Below are positions 9,755 to 19,499 of a DNA stretch of 64,000 bases, piece after piece. Below the pieces are notes generated by a model. That model was not told where the DNA came from, searched no databases, and was given only the letters and a program-made list of their open reading frames with translations. The stretch comes from Robertmurraya korlensis NBRC 107688. Lineage in GTDB: Bacteria > Bacillota > Bacilli > Bacillales > Cytobacillaceae. Where the stretch lies: NCBI RefSeq assembly GCF_001591645.1, contig NZ_BCVH01000016.1, forward strand, positions 33,863 through 97,862. Reading direction: 5' to 3'. How positions within the stretch are numbered: position 1 is the stretch's first letter; the number at the start of each line of letters is the position of its first letter. A program made the position numbers and the translations under genes.

Positions 9755-12700
9755 TACTTACCTCCTCGTTTTTTGAAAAACGATGGACTACAAACAACTG
9801 ACTAACCAAAGCAATCATCATAATTGCTAGTAACGAGAAGACAATTGCCTGAGTATTTGCAGCATTGTTTCCAAACTCCATCAATAACTTCTCTACATAT
9901 TGAAGTGGTGAAAATTCCTTTAGCTTAGCTGCTGAGGAAGACTTGTCGAAATGAAGTCCGATCGCTTCTGTTAAGAATAAGTACAAGCTTAAAAGAACAA
10001 GTAGGATAAACATACCTCCCATTTTTAACTGGCGAAGTAAATACGTTGCAACCAAAAGCATCGTCATCATAATTAGGGTAATGACTCCCACCCATGACAG
10101 AAGTCTTTCCTCGTTCATTTGTAATAGATAGCTTGAAAGTAACCCTATTACGAGCCCTTCCACTACACCGATACTTGTCGTTAAGATGGTGATTGGAGTA
10201 TTTAATCCCACCAAGGTCTTCTCTTCAGAGAATGAATCGTCAGCGAGTCTTTTTCTTTCACTATTGGAAATAACATACGCTGTAAATAAAGCAACGATGA
10301 AACAAAGCAAAACGATGAAATATGGAGTAAATGAGTCTCCTTCCATAATGACACCAGCATTTTTCGTTTCTACCGGATTCGATAGGAAGCTTAGTAGATT
10401 TTCATTTGGTCGATCTCCGATACGGCTATTGGCTAGTACTCCTGCAAAGTTCTTGGCAAAGTCCTGGTCTTCCGCTAGTTTATTCGTTAAATTATTCGAA
10501 AGTTCTCCTGCCTGCTTTACAAGAGTGGTTCCACTTGCCTGTATGTCCTTTGCCTGGTTATCAATCGCATCAAATGTATCATATACATGGTCAGCTGAAG
10601 TTAGGTTGCTTTTCGATTGATCTGCAAGGGATTGGCTAGATGCTAGTAACGAGCTAAAATTACTATCTAATGCCAGAACAGCCTTTTGCTCGTCGTCCCC
10701 ATTACCTAATATTTTGGCTTGTTCCTCCTGAAGCTTCGTGCTTACTTCACGCCATTTTGCTAGGTCTGCTAGCGTTTTTGTAAGGTTCGTATTTTGTACT
10801 TCCGCTTGAGCCATGGTCTTCTGAATCAATTCAGTTAAGAGCTTGGAATTATCATTGGCAGTATAAACGAGTTCCAAATATGCCTCTATCTTCGCTTTCA
10901 ATTCTTCCGTTTCCGCACGGAATTCTTCCGTTGTTTGAGCTGCAACAAAATTGGCTAATATATCTACAATGTCCTGCTTATTAAATAGATAGTATAGGGA
11001 ATCCTCCGTGGCTAAATCTTTTAAACTAACATGATTCAGCTCTTCCGCAAATTCAGAACGGCTAAACTGATCCAATTCAACCCCAAGGTATACGTCATAT
11101 AGGGCTAATAGCTTTTGGTAATCCTTCACAGTGTCACTTGCTGCATTAATTAATGAACTAGTAGAATCGTTAACTAAAGGTGATAACAACTGGTGAGAAA
11201 TTAGATTGTTAACGATTTTAAGCTTTTCAACGATGGTGATGGGAGTAGCTTCCGGATCATCAACTGGCTCTTTCTCCTCCGTTGGGTCTCCCCCTTCAAT
11301 TGGCTCTTCGGTCGTATTCTCCTCAGCTCCTTCTGTAGGCTGAGTATCATCCTGTTCTTCAGTAATCAGGCTTTCTGCTACAACTGTTGCTCCCGCTGTA
11401 GCTGTCTCCACTACAGGAAGTTCAGTCTTTCCTTCATTAATCGGTTCTTCAGGCTCAGCTGGTTCCTCCGGTGAAGTGGATCCTTCCTCCGGGGTTTCTG
11501 GTGAGGCAGGTTCCTCCTCTGGGATTTCAGGCACATCTGGAGTATCTACATCGGTCACGTCTTTTTGGTCTAATCTCCAGCTCCATTTAACTGGTTCATA
11601 AACATTAATATTGTTAGTCGTCTCTAACATTTTCACCTTTACCTTTACACCAAAATTCCCTTCCGATGTTTGGGGTAAGTTGACCTTATTATTTTCAACG
11701 AATGACCTTGTATAATCCATCTCTTCACTGTTGGGAAGAGTTAATAATAATTGAGTAACAACAAATCCCTCTGGAATTTTGATTGAAAATTCCTGACCAC
11801 TTTTCTTTTTATTCTCTGGTATGATGACAGAATCAGCTAACGTTACACCGTCCGTTATTAAGCTGTTTCTAATTTGACTTATTGTGCTCAATAGAGGAAG
11901 ACTATCTCCTCCTCTGCTTGGTACATAGTTAAATTCCTGACTGTATTTATTAGATAAGGCCATTACGTTTCTTAGCTGGGTAATCGTTTCTTCTCGCATG
12001 GCTATCCCATTTAAATCGCTTGGATTTAAAGAAGGTAACCGGTCAATTTGCTTTTGTATAGAACGACGAGCCTTTTCATCTGGCCCAACAAAAAAGTTAT
12101 TTAAATATACACTTTGCTCTTCACCAGAGGAATGTCTTATTTCCTTTTTTAACTTCTCACTAATTGAACTCTGCATATCCGAAGCTAGTTGGTCCGCTAA
12201 ATCTGTATCTGTATTTTCTACTTGTTCCTTCGTTTTACTTAAAAACAGTTGGAGTGCAGATGCTTCAGTCATAATATTTGCTGGTTGATTTTCTTTTAAT
12301 TGAAACTGTTTATTAATCTCATTGTTTGCAGCGATTAAATAATCTAACTGTGCAAGTAGATCCTTGTTCTTCATTTGGCTACTAAAATCACTCAATTGTA
12401 CGGAAAAATTATTTGATACAAGAGCATTCGTAGCTTTCATTTTGTTATAGTCTGAAATGGTAGATTGATATTCTTTTCCTGTTTGTACACCAAGTCCCAG
12501 ATTGTTCTCAAAATCCTTTAAAATGTCTTGAAATCCTTTAAAGCTTTCCCTCGAAACATTTGTATTTGATTGGACTGCCCCAAACTGTGATGTGTAACCT
12601 TCTAACGGTCCATGAATCGCATTATTATATACAGACGTATATAATTGTTCTTTTTTAATGATAGTTGAGATATTATCCTGTGCCTCATGTAGATTTCCAA

Positions 12701-13184
12701 TGACACTAGCAAAGTAAACATCAATAATACGGCGGTTAAAGTCCCCTATAATTGCGCTAGCTGTTTTTTCTGCTTTGGCTTTAAAATTACTGTTATCAGA
12801 CGCATTAATTTTATAATTTAGTACAACTTGTTCTGGTGACTGTGAATCAATGGATAATGCCTTCTGTGTAAAATCATTTGGTATCACAATCATCATGTTA
12901 TAAGAGTTGCGCTCTAAGCCACTTTCCGCAACCCCACGACTTACCACATACCAATTGTGTTCTTCATCTTTTTCTATACTTTTAATGAACTCTTTACCGA
13001 ACTCATACTTTTGCCCATTAAAATCAGCACCCTGGTCCTCGTTAACCAGCGCAACTGTCATTTTTTGATTATCCTCACTAGTATTGCTTTTTGTTGCTGA
13101 ATTTAAGGCAACATAAGAGCCACCTGAGGATAGGACAAGCACAAGTACTAAAAATAGTAATATGCTACGCTCAACCTTTTTCAT
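9729..13184 (-). CDS. esaA: EsaA/YueB, T7SS polytopic membrane protein
   Basis: An 1151-residue protein. The ATG at 13184, behind AGGGGATGATGGG, begins MKKVERS and an immediate membrane helix. A large extracellular region with helical and coiled-coil stretches follows, then five to six membrane helices in the last 200 residues (from FIVLLCFIVALFTAYVIS). This is the Pip/EsaA/YueB topology; YueB is also the receptor of phage SPP1 in B. subtilis. Residues about 560-660 form a long acidic Pro/Glu/Thr-rich stretch (PEIPEEEPASPETPEE and similar). That looks like a surface-exposed spacer able to reach through the cell wall. Its composition differs from the rest and is probably variable between strains. 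Confidence 0.95.
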   Translation of the reverse strand: MKKVERSILLFLVLVLVLSSGGSYVALNSATKSNTSEDNQKMTVALVNEDQGADFNGQKYEFGKEFIKSIEKDEEHNWYVVSRGVAESGLERNSYNMMIVIPNDFTQKALSIDSQSPEQVVLNYKINASDNSNFKAKAEKTASAIIGDFNRRIIDVYFASVIGNLHEAQDNISTIIKKEQLYTSVYNNAIHGPLEGYTSQFGAVQSNTNVSRESFKGFQDILKDFENNLGLGVQTGKEYQSTISDYNKMKATNALVSNNFSVQLSDFSSQMKNKDLLAQLDYLIAANNEINKQFQLKENQPANIMTEASALQLFLSKTKEQVENTDTDLADQLASDMQSSISEKLKKEIRHSSGEEQSVYLNNFFVGPDEKARRSIQKQIDRLPSLNPSDLNGIAMREETITQLRNVMALSNKYSQEFNYVPSRGGDSLPLLSTISQIRNSLITDGVTLADSVIIPENKKKSGQEFSIKIPEGFVVTQLLLTLPNSEEMDYTRSFVENNKVNLPQTSEGNFGVKVKVKMLETTNNINVYEPVKWSWRLDQKDVTDVDTPDVPEIPEEEPASPETPEEGSTSPEEPAEPEEPINEGKTELPVVETATAGATVVAESLITEEQDDTQPTEGAEENTTEEPIEGGDPTEEKEPVDDPEATPITIVEKLKIVNNLISHQLLSPLVNDSTSSLINAASDTVKDYQKLLALYDVYLGVELDQFSRSEFAEELNHVSLKDLATEDSLYYLFNKQDIVDILANFVAAQTTEEFRAETEELKAKIEAYLELVYTANDNSKLLTELIQKTMAQAEVQNTNLTKTLADLAKWREVSTKLQEEQAKILGNGDDEQKAVLALDSNFSSLLASSQSLADQSKSNLTSADHVYDTFDAIDNQAKDIQASGTTLVKQAGELSNNLTNKLAEDQDFAKNFAGVLANSRIGDRPNENLLSFLSNPVETKNAGVIMEGDSFTPYFIVLLCFIVALFTAYVISNSERKRLADDSFSEEKTLVGLNTPITILTTSIGVVEGLVIGLLSSYLLQMNEERLLSWVGVITLIMMTMLLVATYLLRQLKMGGMFILLVLLSLYLFLTEAIGLHFDKSSSAAKLKEFSPLQYVEKLLMEFGNNAANTQAIVFSLLAIMMIALVSQLFVVHRFSKNEEVSNEGITESM

Positions 13185-13264
13185 CCCATCATCCCCTGCT
13201 TCATTCGCTAATATGTAAAAAATTATGTATGAATTCAATTACGTTTCATGTGAAAGCAATCAAA

Positions 13265-13299
13265 GTGTAAAAGCCACACAACACATGTCGCGTGGCCTT
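13265..13299 (-). terminator. Probable leaky terminator between esxA and esaA
   Basis: On the minus strand the arms GGCCAC and GTGGC (13,292-13,297 and 13,273-13,277) enclose a 14-base loop and are followed by TTTT. It lies directly after esxA and before esaA. A partial terminator here would give high esxA and lower membrane-machine expression from one promoter. The stem is short, so strength is uncertain. Confidence 0.5.
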
Positions 13300-13353
13300 A
13301 GACTGATTACTCATAGTGCCGAATGATTTGTCTTAGTCTACTAAGTTAATAGA

Positions 13354-13650
13354 TTAGTTTAGACCAAAGTTCTGAGATAATTGCTCATCATGTTGTGCCA
13401 CAGCATCAGCCGTTTTGTTCAATTGAGTATTGATTTCTTGCATTAATTGAGCAAAGTTTTGTACTTTAGGGCTTAATTGATTAAACTGATCATCAAATCT
13501 TTGGAATGCTTTACCTTCCCATTCGCCACGAAGTTCGTTTTGTAGGTTTGTAAGCTCTCTTAAAATCTGTTCGATCTGTTGTGCACTACGGCCATAGCGA
13601 GTTGCCTTTGATTTAAGCTCTTCAGGGCTCATACGGATTTGTCCAGCCAT
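13354..13650 (-). CDS. esxA: EsxA/YukE, WXG100 secreted protein
   Basis: A 98-residue canonical WXG100 protein. Two helices are joined by the W44-E-G46 turn (RGEWEGKAFQRF), with a C-terminal helix ending VAQHDEQLSQNFGLN. The ATG at 13650 (MAGQIRM) follows GAGGAGATGG; the longer frame to 13668 would place that site inside the gene. EsxA is the hallmark substrate of type VII secretion and works as a homodimer. It is the first gene of the locus, with about 565 bp of non-coding DNA upstream that must hold the promoter. Confidence 0.97.
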   Translation of the reverse strand: MAGQIRMSPEELKSKATRYGRSAQQIEQILRELTNLQNELRGEWEGKAFQRFDDQFNQLSPKVQNFAQLMQEINTQLNKTADAVAQHDEQLSQNFGLN

Positions 13651-13678
13651 TGTTCTCCATCTCCTCAATGTAAATTTC

Positions 13679-13719
13679 GCCTATAAATAGGCAATTATTT
13701 ATCATAAATATAATGATAA
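13679..13719. promoter_or_regulatory. Two inverted repeats in the esxA leader
   Basis: A perfect palindrome (GCCTAT-AA-ATAGGC, 13,679-13,692) is followed by a second inverted repeat (TTATCAT and ATGATAA, 13,699-13,719). They lie 29-70 bp before the esxA start codon, so they may be operators or RNA hairpins in the leader. No protein partner can be named from sequence. Confidence 0.4.
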
Positions 13720-14162
13720 AACTAACTAATAATGCTTTACTTACTTCGTTACTCATACATACCTTATGTATCTTGTTATCTTATAAACTTTCTTTGGAAG
13801 TAATTCCCTTATACTTATATAACACAGCTCCTACTAATCAATCAATTTGCCCATAAATCGGCACCGAAATCCATCTAGTACTTTTTTCCATATACCTTTT
13901 GAAACTAGGATTTTTTTGCATAATCAAGTTACAAATCACAACTTTTTTACCACACCTATAGTGTTAATTACTTTAGAAACAAATTGAAAAAACAGGAAAA
14001 ACTAGGTATTTATAACTGTTTTTAACTATTATTGTAAAAATACACAACTTAATTACACTACGACAGAAATATTTCTTATTTTATTTATTTCTAGGGTACT
14101 TTTTACTCACACAGACAAACCAAATCCTAACCATTTCAACGGATCATAAACCCTCTGCAAAC
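13720..14162. other. Non-coding AT-rich gap upstream of esxA
   Basis: About 440 bp between the esxA leader and the terminator of the chemotaxis gene. I find no credible gene on either strand and no RNA gene. It presumably contains the T7SS operon promoter, but no single -35/-10 pair stands out in the very AT-rich sequence. Confidence 0.5.
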
Positions 14163-14194
14163 AAAAAAAGCCTTAACCCATTTGAGTTAAGACT
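14163..14194 (-). terminator. Terminator of the chemotaxis receptor gene
   Basis: Read on the minus strand, the stem AGTCTTAAC / GGTTAAGGCT with a short loop is followed by seven T. It sits 22 bp after the stop codon of the methyl-accepting protein gene. Confidence 0.85.
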
Positions 14195-14215
14195 TTCTAA
14201 TTCTAAAAAATGTTC

Positions 14216-15958
14216 TTATATTTTAAACCGCTCACTTTCCTCTTTAAGCTCTACAGAAGCGGAGTTAAGTTCCCTAACCCATTGATTCATCTCTTCCGTC
14301 GACCCAGTCATCTGTTGAGAGGATGCCGATACTTCTTCAATACCAGCTGCATTTTCTTCTGCAATGGCGGCAATTTCCTCAATCGACTTATTCATACTGT
14401 CCTGTTTCGTAACAACCAAATTCAGTTGCTGACTTAAGTCGATAATTTTCTTGTTCATTCCTTCAATAAGCTGTGAAATCTCTTTAAATGTAAGACCCGT
14501 ATCTTTTACATTCTCTTGGCCAGCCGTTACCACTTGTATTCCTTCCTCAAGGGTATCCACTACTTTCCTAGAGTTATTGTCTACTTTTCCTACAATCTCT
14601 TGAATTTCGTCCACTGACTTTGATACTTCCTCCGCTAGCTTTCTGACTTCTGAAGCGACAACGGCAAACCCTTTTCCTTGCTCCCCAGCTCTTGCTGCTT
14701 CAATCGCTGCGTTTAGAGCTAGTAGATTGGTTTGGTCAGCGATCGAACGAATCAGTGTCACTAACGAGGATACTTGTCTCGTTTGTTCTGCCAGGTCCTT
14801 TACTTCCGTTACGGAACGAGTAACCACCATATGGATATCATTCATTCCAGTAACAGACTGCTGCATTAATTGGTAACCGGACTCTGTATGTTGAGTCACT
14901 TCCTCATTTAATCGAGATAGTTCTTTTCCTTTTGAATCTGCCTCTTCAATTAATCCTGAAAATTGCCTCATATTCTCTGCAAGTTCTGTAGATAAAGTTG
15001 CTTGGGTCTCTGCTCCCGTTGCCATTTCCTCCATCGTTAAGGCAATTTGGCTAGAACCTTCTAGTAATTCAGTAGAAGCAACGTTTAACTCTTCGCTTTT
15101 CTTATTGATGGTCAGTGAGGTTCCTTGCATGTCTTGAGCCATCTTCTCCAGAATCTTACTCATTTCTGTCATTGATTGATGTAATCTACTAATTTCATCC
15201 TTTGATTTAAAAGTAAGCGTATTTAGCGTTTCTTTAGCAAGATTAAGATTCCCTTGCGCAATATCTTTGGATACAGCTGTAAGAATGGATAAAGGACGAA
15301 GCTTTTTTCCCAAATAGAAATAAACCACTCCTAGAATGCTCAGTAGGATCACAAGAGATACCCCTAGTTGAATAGGAATAGACTCTTTAATTACCGAATC
15401 AGTAATGGCATGAACTTGGGTAGCTTCCATATCAACACCCACTATCCCTAGAACCTCCCCCTCCTTATTTTTGATAGGAGCAAAAGCAGACATATATTCC
15501 CCAAACTCAGGGTCTTTTACTATATCTGTGCTACTAACACCACCGGCCACAACCTCTTTTACATCATCATATTTCGTTGCTGTTGTTGGTTCACCAATTG
15601 GAACGGCTTCACCCTTTGGTAAACCATCAATCATAATTTTTAGAGACTGATCTTCTTCTACTTCCAAGGTGTAAACGTACATGGCCCCCATCTTTACTCT
15701 GTAATCATTGAGCTCTTCTTGAAGATTACGATACGTTTCATTTTCTACTGGGTCTGCTAGAAAATTTGCATAATCATCCGCGTCAATTGCCTTCGCTACC
15801 CTTTCAGCATGGATAATCCCATTCGTTTTGAGGGTTTTATCAATGGACTGCTGAGAACTAAAGTAAATCATGGCAGCGTTTATAATAAAAATGCCTATGA
15901 TCATAGTAAAAAGCATGAACATAAATGTATTTTTTAGAGACTTGTCCTTCCTCTTCAT
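14216..15958 (-). CDS. Methyl-accepting chemotaxis protein, single extracellular sensor
   Basis: A 580-residue receptor. The N-terminal membrane helix ([22 protein letters not shown]) is followed by an extracellular Cache-like sensor at about 35-190, a second helix near 195-215, a HAMP region, and the coiled-coil signalling domain. The conserved hairpin is [26 protein letters not shown] at about 410-430. The start at 15958 has AGGGGGAT upstream. The sensor domain is clearly related to that of the histidine kinase at 27,227-28,537: both contain the G-A-x-x-V-Y-T-L segment and the S-T-D-I-x-x-D-P-x-x-G-x-Y segment. The gene is monocistronic. The ligand is unknown. Confidence 0.95.
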   Translation of the reverse strand: MKRKDKSLKNTFMFMLFTMIIGIFIINAAMIYFSSQQSIDKTLKTNGIIHAERVAKAIDADDYANFLADPVENETYRNLQEELNDYRVKMGAMYVYTLEVEEDQSLKIMIDGLPKGEAVPIGEPTTATKYDDVKEVVAGGVSSTDIVKDPEFGEYMSAFAPIKNKEGEVLGIVGVDMEATQVHAITDSVIKESIPIQLGVSLVILLSILGVVYFYLGKKLRPLSILTAVSKDIAQGNLNLAKETLNTLTFKSKDEISRLHQSMTEMSKILEKMAQDMQGTSLTINKKSEELNVASTELLEGSSQIALTMEEMATGAETQATLSTELAENMRQFSGLIEEADSKGKELSRLNEEVTQHTESGYQLMQQSVTGMNDIHMVVTRSVTEVKDLAEQTRQVSSLVTLIRSIADQTNLLALNAAIEAARAGEQGKGFAVVASEVRKLAEEVSKSVDEIQEIVGKVDNNSRKVVDTLEEGIQVVTAGQENVKDTGLTFKEISQLIEGMNKKIIDLSQQLNLVVTKQDSMNKSIEEIAAIAEENAAGIEEVSASSQQMTGSTEEMNQWVRELNSASVELKEESERFKI

Positions 15959-16079
15959 AAAAATCCCCCTAATAAAGTCCTAGTAATATATTCATTATAT
16001 CGTAATTTAATTGAAAAAATAGAGAGTTAACCAACATATACATAGTGCTATTTACTCATTAATGAGAAACATTTTCATT

Positions 16080-16095
16080 TGTGATGCACATCACA
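16080..16095 (+). promoter_or_regulatory. Fnr/Crp-type operator TGTGA-N6-TCACA
   Basis: TGTGATGCACATCACA is a perfect match to the Fnr (and Crp-family) consensus. Its centre is at 16,087.5. A candidate -10 TACATT at 16,117-16,122 would put the start of transcription near 16,129, i.e. the operator at -41.5, the standard class II activating position. Downstream genes encode DUF1858 and DUF438/hemerythrin proteins typical of anaerobic or nitric-oxide stress. Confidence 0.8.
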
Positions 16096-16157
16096 TTGGT
16101 TTCAAGACAGATATGATACATTAACCACATAAAGCACTAAGTTATGGGGTGATGGAA

Positions 16158-16385
16158 ATGTCAAAGACCATTAATTTAAATCAATCCCTTTATGAAATAT
16201 GTACTCAATTTCCAGAAGTGATATCAATCATGGAGAGTCTAGGTTTTGAAAACATCTCAAAACCCACCATGCTTCAAACCGTTGGCCGTGTAATGACGAT
16301 ACCTAAAGGCTGCCGAGTGAAAGATATTCCATTAGAAACTGTCATCCATACATTTGAAAATCATGAGTTTGAATTAATCAAGTAA
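16158..16385 (+). CDS. DUF1858 domain protein
   Basis: A 75-residue protein matching the DUF1858 domain: it starts with I-N-L-N-Q-S-L-Y-E-I-C, has V-I-S-I-M-E-S-L-G-F, and ends with a segment that sets up a domain interface. The same domain forms the N-terminus of ScdA/YtfE-like iron-sulfur repair proteins. The ATG at 16158 is placed six bases after GGGGTG; a GTG at 16149 and an ATG at 16152 are alternatives. It lies 15 bp upstream of the DUF438 gene, with which it forms an operon behind the Fnr box. Confidence 0.85.
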   Translation: MSKTINLNQSLYEICTQFPEVISIMESLGFENISKPTMLQTVGRVMTIPKGCRVKDIPLETVIHTFENHEFELIK

Positions 16386-16399
16386 CGGAGGGGTTACCA

Positions 16400-17632
16400 A
16401 TGAGTGAGATCATAAATAATCGTGAACAAGTACAGTTAAATAAAACAGAACGCCAAGAAATTTTAAAAGCAATCATAAAAGATTTGCACATGGGACGAAG
16501 TGTGGAGGAAGTTAGGGATGAATTCGAAAAAGCGGTAGGTACCATCTCCATCGAAGAAATCTCCCAGCTTGAACAGGCTCTTATGGAAGAAGAGGGCATA
16601 CCAGTCGAAGAAGTTCAACGCCTATGTTCTGTTCATACGGCGATTTTTAAAGGGTCCATTGAAGAAATCCATCGCAGCCAAAAACCAGAAGATCAGCCTG
16701 GACACCCCGTTCATACATTTAAGCTAGAAAATAAAGAAATTGATATGCTTGTGAACTTCAAAATCCAATTACACTTTGACCGTTTTAAAGCAGAGGATAG
16801 CAGTGATAACGTGTTTAAATTAATGGAGGACTTAAATCTGTTACTCGATATCGATAAACACTATAGTCGTAAGGAGAATTTGTTATTTCCTTTCTTAGAG
16901 AAATACGGAATTTTCGGTCCTACAAAAGTGATGTGGGGCGTGGATGACGGAATTCGAGAAGCGATAAAAACAGCGAAACAGGTCTTATCAAACTATTCTA
17001 ATCATGATCATCAATCAGCTGTTAATTCCCTTGAATTCGTTATCCGTGAAGTATCTGAGATGATATTTAAAGAAGAGAATATATTATTCCCAATGGCACT
17101 TCAGCATTTAACAGAGGATGAATGGATTAAGATTGCTCATGAGAGTGATGAAATAGGCTATTGTTTAACAAGTCCCGCTGTCGAGTGGAAACCGGAAAGA
17201 AAAGCACTTGCTAGCACAGCCATGTCAGAAGGCTTCATCCGTATGGAAACAGGCTTTTTATCTATTGAGCAACTAGAACTTATGTTAAACCACTTACCTG
17301 TTGATATCACCTTTATCGACCAGGACGATGTGGTAAGATACTTCTCCCACGGGAAAGAACGTATATTCATAAGAACAAAAGCGGTCATCGGCAGAACCGT
17401 TCAAAATTGTCATCCTCCGAAAAGCGTTCATATGGTTGAAGAAATTTTACAGGACTTTAAATCCGGGAAAAAGGATAGCGAAGACTTCTGGATTAAATTC
17501 AAGGATAAATACGTTTATATCCGTTACTTTGCAGTAAGAGATGAGAAGGGAACTTATATGGGGACTCTTGAATTCACCCAAAATATTGCCCCTATTAAAG
17601 AAATCGATGGGGAGAAACGGATATTAGGCTGA
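16400..17632 (+). CDS. DUF438 / hemerythrin HHE / PAS protein
   Basis: A 410-residue cytosolic protein with three parts. An N-terminal DUF438 helical domain (about 15-85). A hemerythrin-like four-helix domain (about 100-245) with candidate iron ligands HPVHTF, HFDRF, the DKHYSRKENLLFPFLE motif, and KEENILFPMA. A C-terminal PAS domain (about 290-400). Proteins of this architecture are associated with iron-sulfur repair, nitric oxide or low-oxygen sensing. The gene starts behind GGAGGGG and is cotranscribed with the DUF1858 gene under the predicted Fnr site. The exact activity is not established. Confidence 0.9.
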   Translation: MSEIINNREQVQLNKTERQEILKAIIKDLHMGRSVEEVRDEFEKAVGTISIEEISQLEQALMEEEGIPVEEVQRLCSVHTAIFKGSIEEIHRSQKPEDQPGHPVHTFKLENKEIDMLVNFKIQLHFDRFKAEDSSDNVFKLMEDLNLLLDIDKHYSRKENLLFPFLEKYGIFGPTKVMWGVDDGIREAIKTAKQVLSNYSNHDHQSAVNSLEFVIREVSEMIFKEENILFPMALQHLTEDEWIKIAHESDEIGYCLTSPAVEWKPERKALASTAMSEGFIRMETGFLSIEQLELMLNHLPVDITFIDQDDVVRYFSHGKERIFIRTKAVIGRTVQNCHPPKSVHMVEEILQDFKSGKKDSEDFWIKFKDKYVYIRYFAVRDEKGTYMGTLEFTQNIAPIKEIDGEKRILG

Positions 17633-17706
17633 TAAAAGGAGATAGAGCTATGGAGATATGCATATATTTATGGTATAGCTATTAGTATATCTTCTATTAA
17701 AGTCAG

Positions 17707-18105
17707 GTGATTAGCATCAAAAATATAAAAAGCATTCTCTTTTTCCTTCTTGGAATGATTTCCTTGGGTATTGGGATATCAGGAATCATTCTCCCTGTTC
17801 TGCCAGGCCTTCCATTTCTCTTATTTGCCTCTTATTGCTTTGCTAAAAGCTCTAAAAGGATAGAAAACTGGTTTAAGAATACAGCACTTTATGAAAAATA
17901 TGTGGTACGGTTCCTACAAAAGAAAGGACTCACACGTAAAGAGAAAATTCGAATCAACTTGATTGCCGATTCCTTCATTTTATTTTCAGTACTTTATGTG
18001 GACCTCCTTTTCGTACAAATCATATTAATAGGAACAGCCCTCTACAAGCATTACTATTTTATTAAGAAAATCAAAACGATCGACAACCATGAAACCACTT
18101 CCTAG
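17707..18105 (+). CDS. DUF454 (YbaN-type) small membrane protein
   Basis: A 132-residue protein with two N-terminal membrane helices (SILFFLLGMISLGIGISGI and LPGLPFLLFASYCFA), a short cytosolic part rich in Lys, and two further helices. The GISGIILPVLPGLPFLL stretch is the family signature. The start is a GTG at 17707 with only a weak ribosome site, so expression may be low or the start may differ. Its stop codon lies inside the following terminator stem. Function is unknown. Confidence 0.85.
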   Translation: MISIKNIKSILFFLLGMISLGIGISGIILPVLPGLPFLLFASYCFAKSSKRIENWFKNTALYEKYVVRFLQKKGLTRKEKIRINLIADSFILFSVLYVDLLFVQIILIGTALYKHYYFIKKIKTIDNHETTS

Positions 18106-18117
18106 GAAGTGGTTTTT
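18093..18117 (+). terminator. Terminator overlapping the DUF454 stop codon
   Basis: A perfect 22-bp palindrome (AACCACTTCCT / AGGAAGTGGTT) is followed by TTTTT. The gene's TAG stop at 18,103-18,105 lies at its centre. Confidence 0.9.
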
Positions 18118-18238
18118 CTATGATATAACTGGCCTTCCACATCACAATTTATGTTAAAATAAGTGAATGTCCAAAAGAGGAAGATACTTATATATCACGT
18201 TGAAATGCAATTAGCGTAGCTTAGGAGTGGAATAAGTA

Positions 18239-19420
18239 ATGAACAAAAAAGACGTAGCAAACATACGAAAACAGTTCAAAATAAATAATGATTTACTCAA
18301 AATCAGCGATATTTTCAATGTCTATATTATGAAGGATTCAAGTGATATCTATCATCACCAAAGCCAACCCTTTGCCATGCTTGACCAGGATCAACAAGAA
18401 TTATTTATGGGTAATTTTAAAAAGCTGCTTGCTGGTCAAATGGATGAGAAGCTTTTCGAACTAAGATTTCAACGCAATGCTGAAAATAGCAGTCAACTCA
18501 TTTTACATCAAGGGTTGCTAAGCAGTGATGTGGAAGACTGGAAAGAGCAAATGCTTAAAATGGTAGGCAAAATGCTCTTGAACAGACAATACGAAATGGA
18601 TATCGTCGTTACATTTATTCGTGCAGAATATTTAAAGCCGACCAAACGTCGGAATGACGAGGCCGAGGAAAGCGAACGGGATAGGGTTTACTCTCACCCT
18701 TTTATTTTATGTAGTATCAACAATACACAAGAGCCAAAGAAAGAGCTGCTTTTTGACTATGTGGAGAGAGAGTTCAAATATCACTTTGTGGTTGATCCGA
18801 TCATTAACCTCAATACTCCTATTGCTGGCTTTCTATTCCCTGCCTTCACCGATAACTCAGCCGATGTGAACCATATTCTTTATTCGGCAGGAAAGGTTCA
18901 TGAGCCTGACTATTCATTCATTGAGGACGTACTAAATGGCGAAGAAATCATGACCGCACAAGACGATAAAATCGTTTTTGAAGAAATCATTAAAGATGTT
19001 ACAGGAGATCAATTAAATACCTCTACTCTCGCTAATGTATATGAAGAAATTAATCGCATGATCGTCGAAAACGAAGAGGAAGAACAACCTAAATTAGATA
19101 CAAAAGACGTAGAACGCGTGTTAACGATGAGCGGCATTGAAGACGTAAGCACGGAAAAGGTAGAAGCAGCGTTCCAAAAAATCATAGATGATGATAAATA
19201 CGAGATAAAAGCAAGTAACATCTTGCCGAAGTTTAGTTCAAAGTCCATTAAAATCAGCACGAAAATAGCCAATATTTCCATCAGCCCACAAGATTTAAGA
19301 TACGTCAAACAAGTTCATCTGGCCGGCAAACGGTATCTCATGATTGAAGTGGAAGAAGATACGGTGATTGAAGGATTTACGATGATTCCAGAAGCTTTTG
19401 GTGGGAGTCAGGAGGAATAA
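18239..19420 (+). CDS. DUF4317 family protein
   Basis: A 393-residue soluble protein. The N-terminus (MNKKDVANIRKQF) and overall length fit the DUF4317 family, common in Firmicutes and of unknown function. The middle part (about 120-270) is acidic; the C-terminus is mixed alpha/beta. It has its own terminators before and after, so it is monocistronic. It starts at 18239 behind TTAGGAGTGG. No catalytic motif is evident. Confidence 0.8.
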   Translation: MNKKDVANIRKQFKINNDLLKISDIFNVYIMKDSSDIYHHQSQPFAMLDQDQQELFMGNFKKLLAGQMDEKLFELRFQRNAENSSQLILHQGLLSSDVEDWKEQMLKMVGKMLLNRQYEMDIVVTFIRAEYLKPTKRRNDEAEESERDRVYSHPFILCSINNTQEPKKELLFDYVEREFKYHFVVDPIINLNTPIAGFLFPAFTDNSADVNHILYSAGKVHEPDYSFIEDVLNGEEIMTAQDDKIVFEEIIKDVTGDQLNTSTLANVYEEINRMIVENEEEEQPKLDTKDVERVLTMSGIEDVSTEKVEAAFQKIIDDDKYEIKASNILPKFSSKSIKISTKIANISISPQDLRYVKQVHLAGKRYLMIEVEEDTVIEGFTMIPEAFGGSQEE

Positions 19421-19426
19421 TAATAT

Positions 19427-19477
19427 AAAAAAGAAGCTTCCAATAAGTAAATTGAACTTATGGAAAGCTTCTTTTTA
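19427..19477. terminator. Bidirectional terminator between DUF4317 and nikE
   Basis: The stem AAAGAAGCTTCC...AATAAGT pairs with ACTTAT-GGAAAGCTTCTTT and is flanked by A-rich and T-rich runs. It serves the convergent DUF4317 (plus) and nik (minus) transcripts. Confidence 0.85.
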
Positions 19478-19499
19478 TTTATAAGGTACTCTAGTCGCT

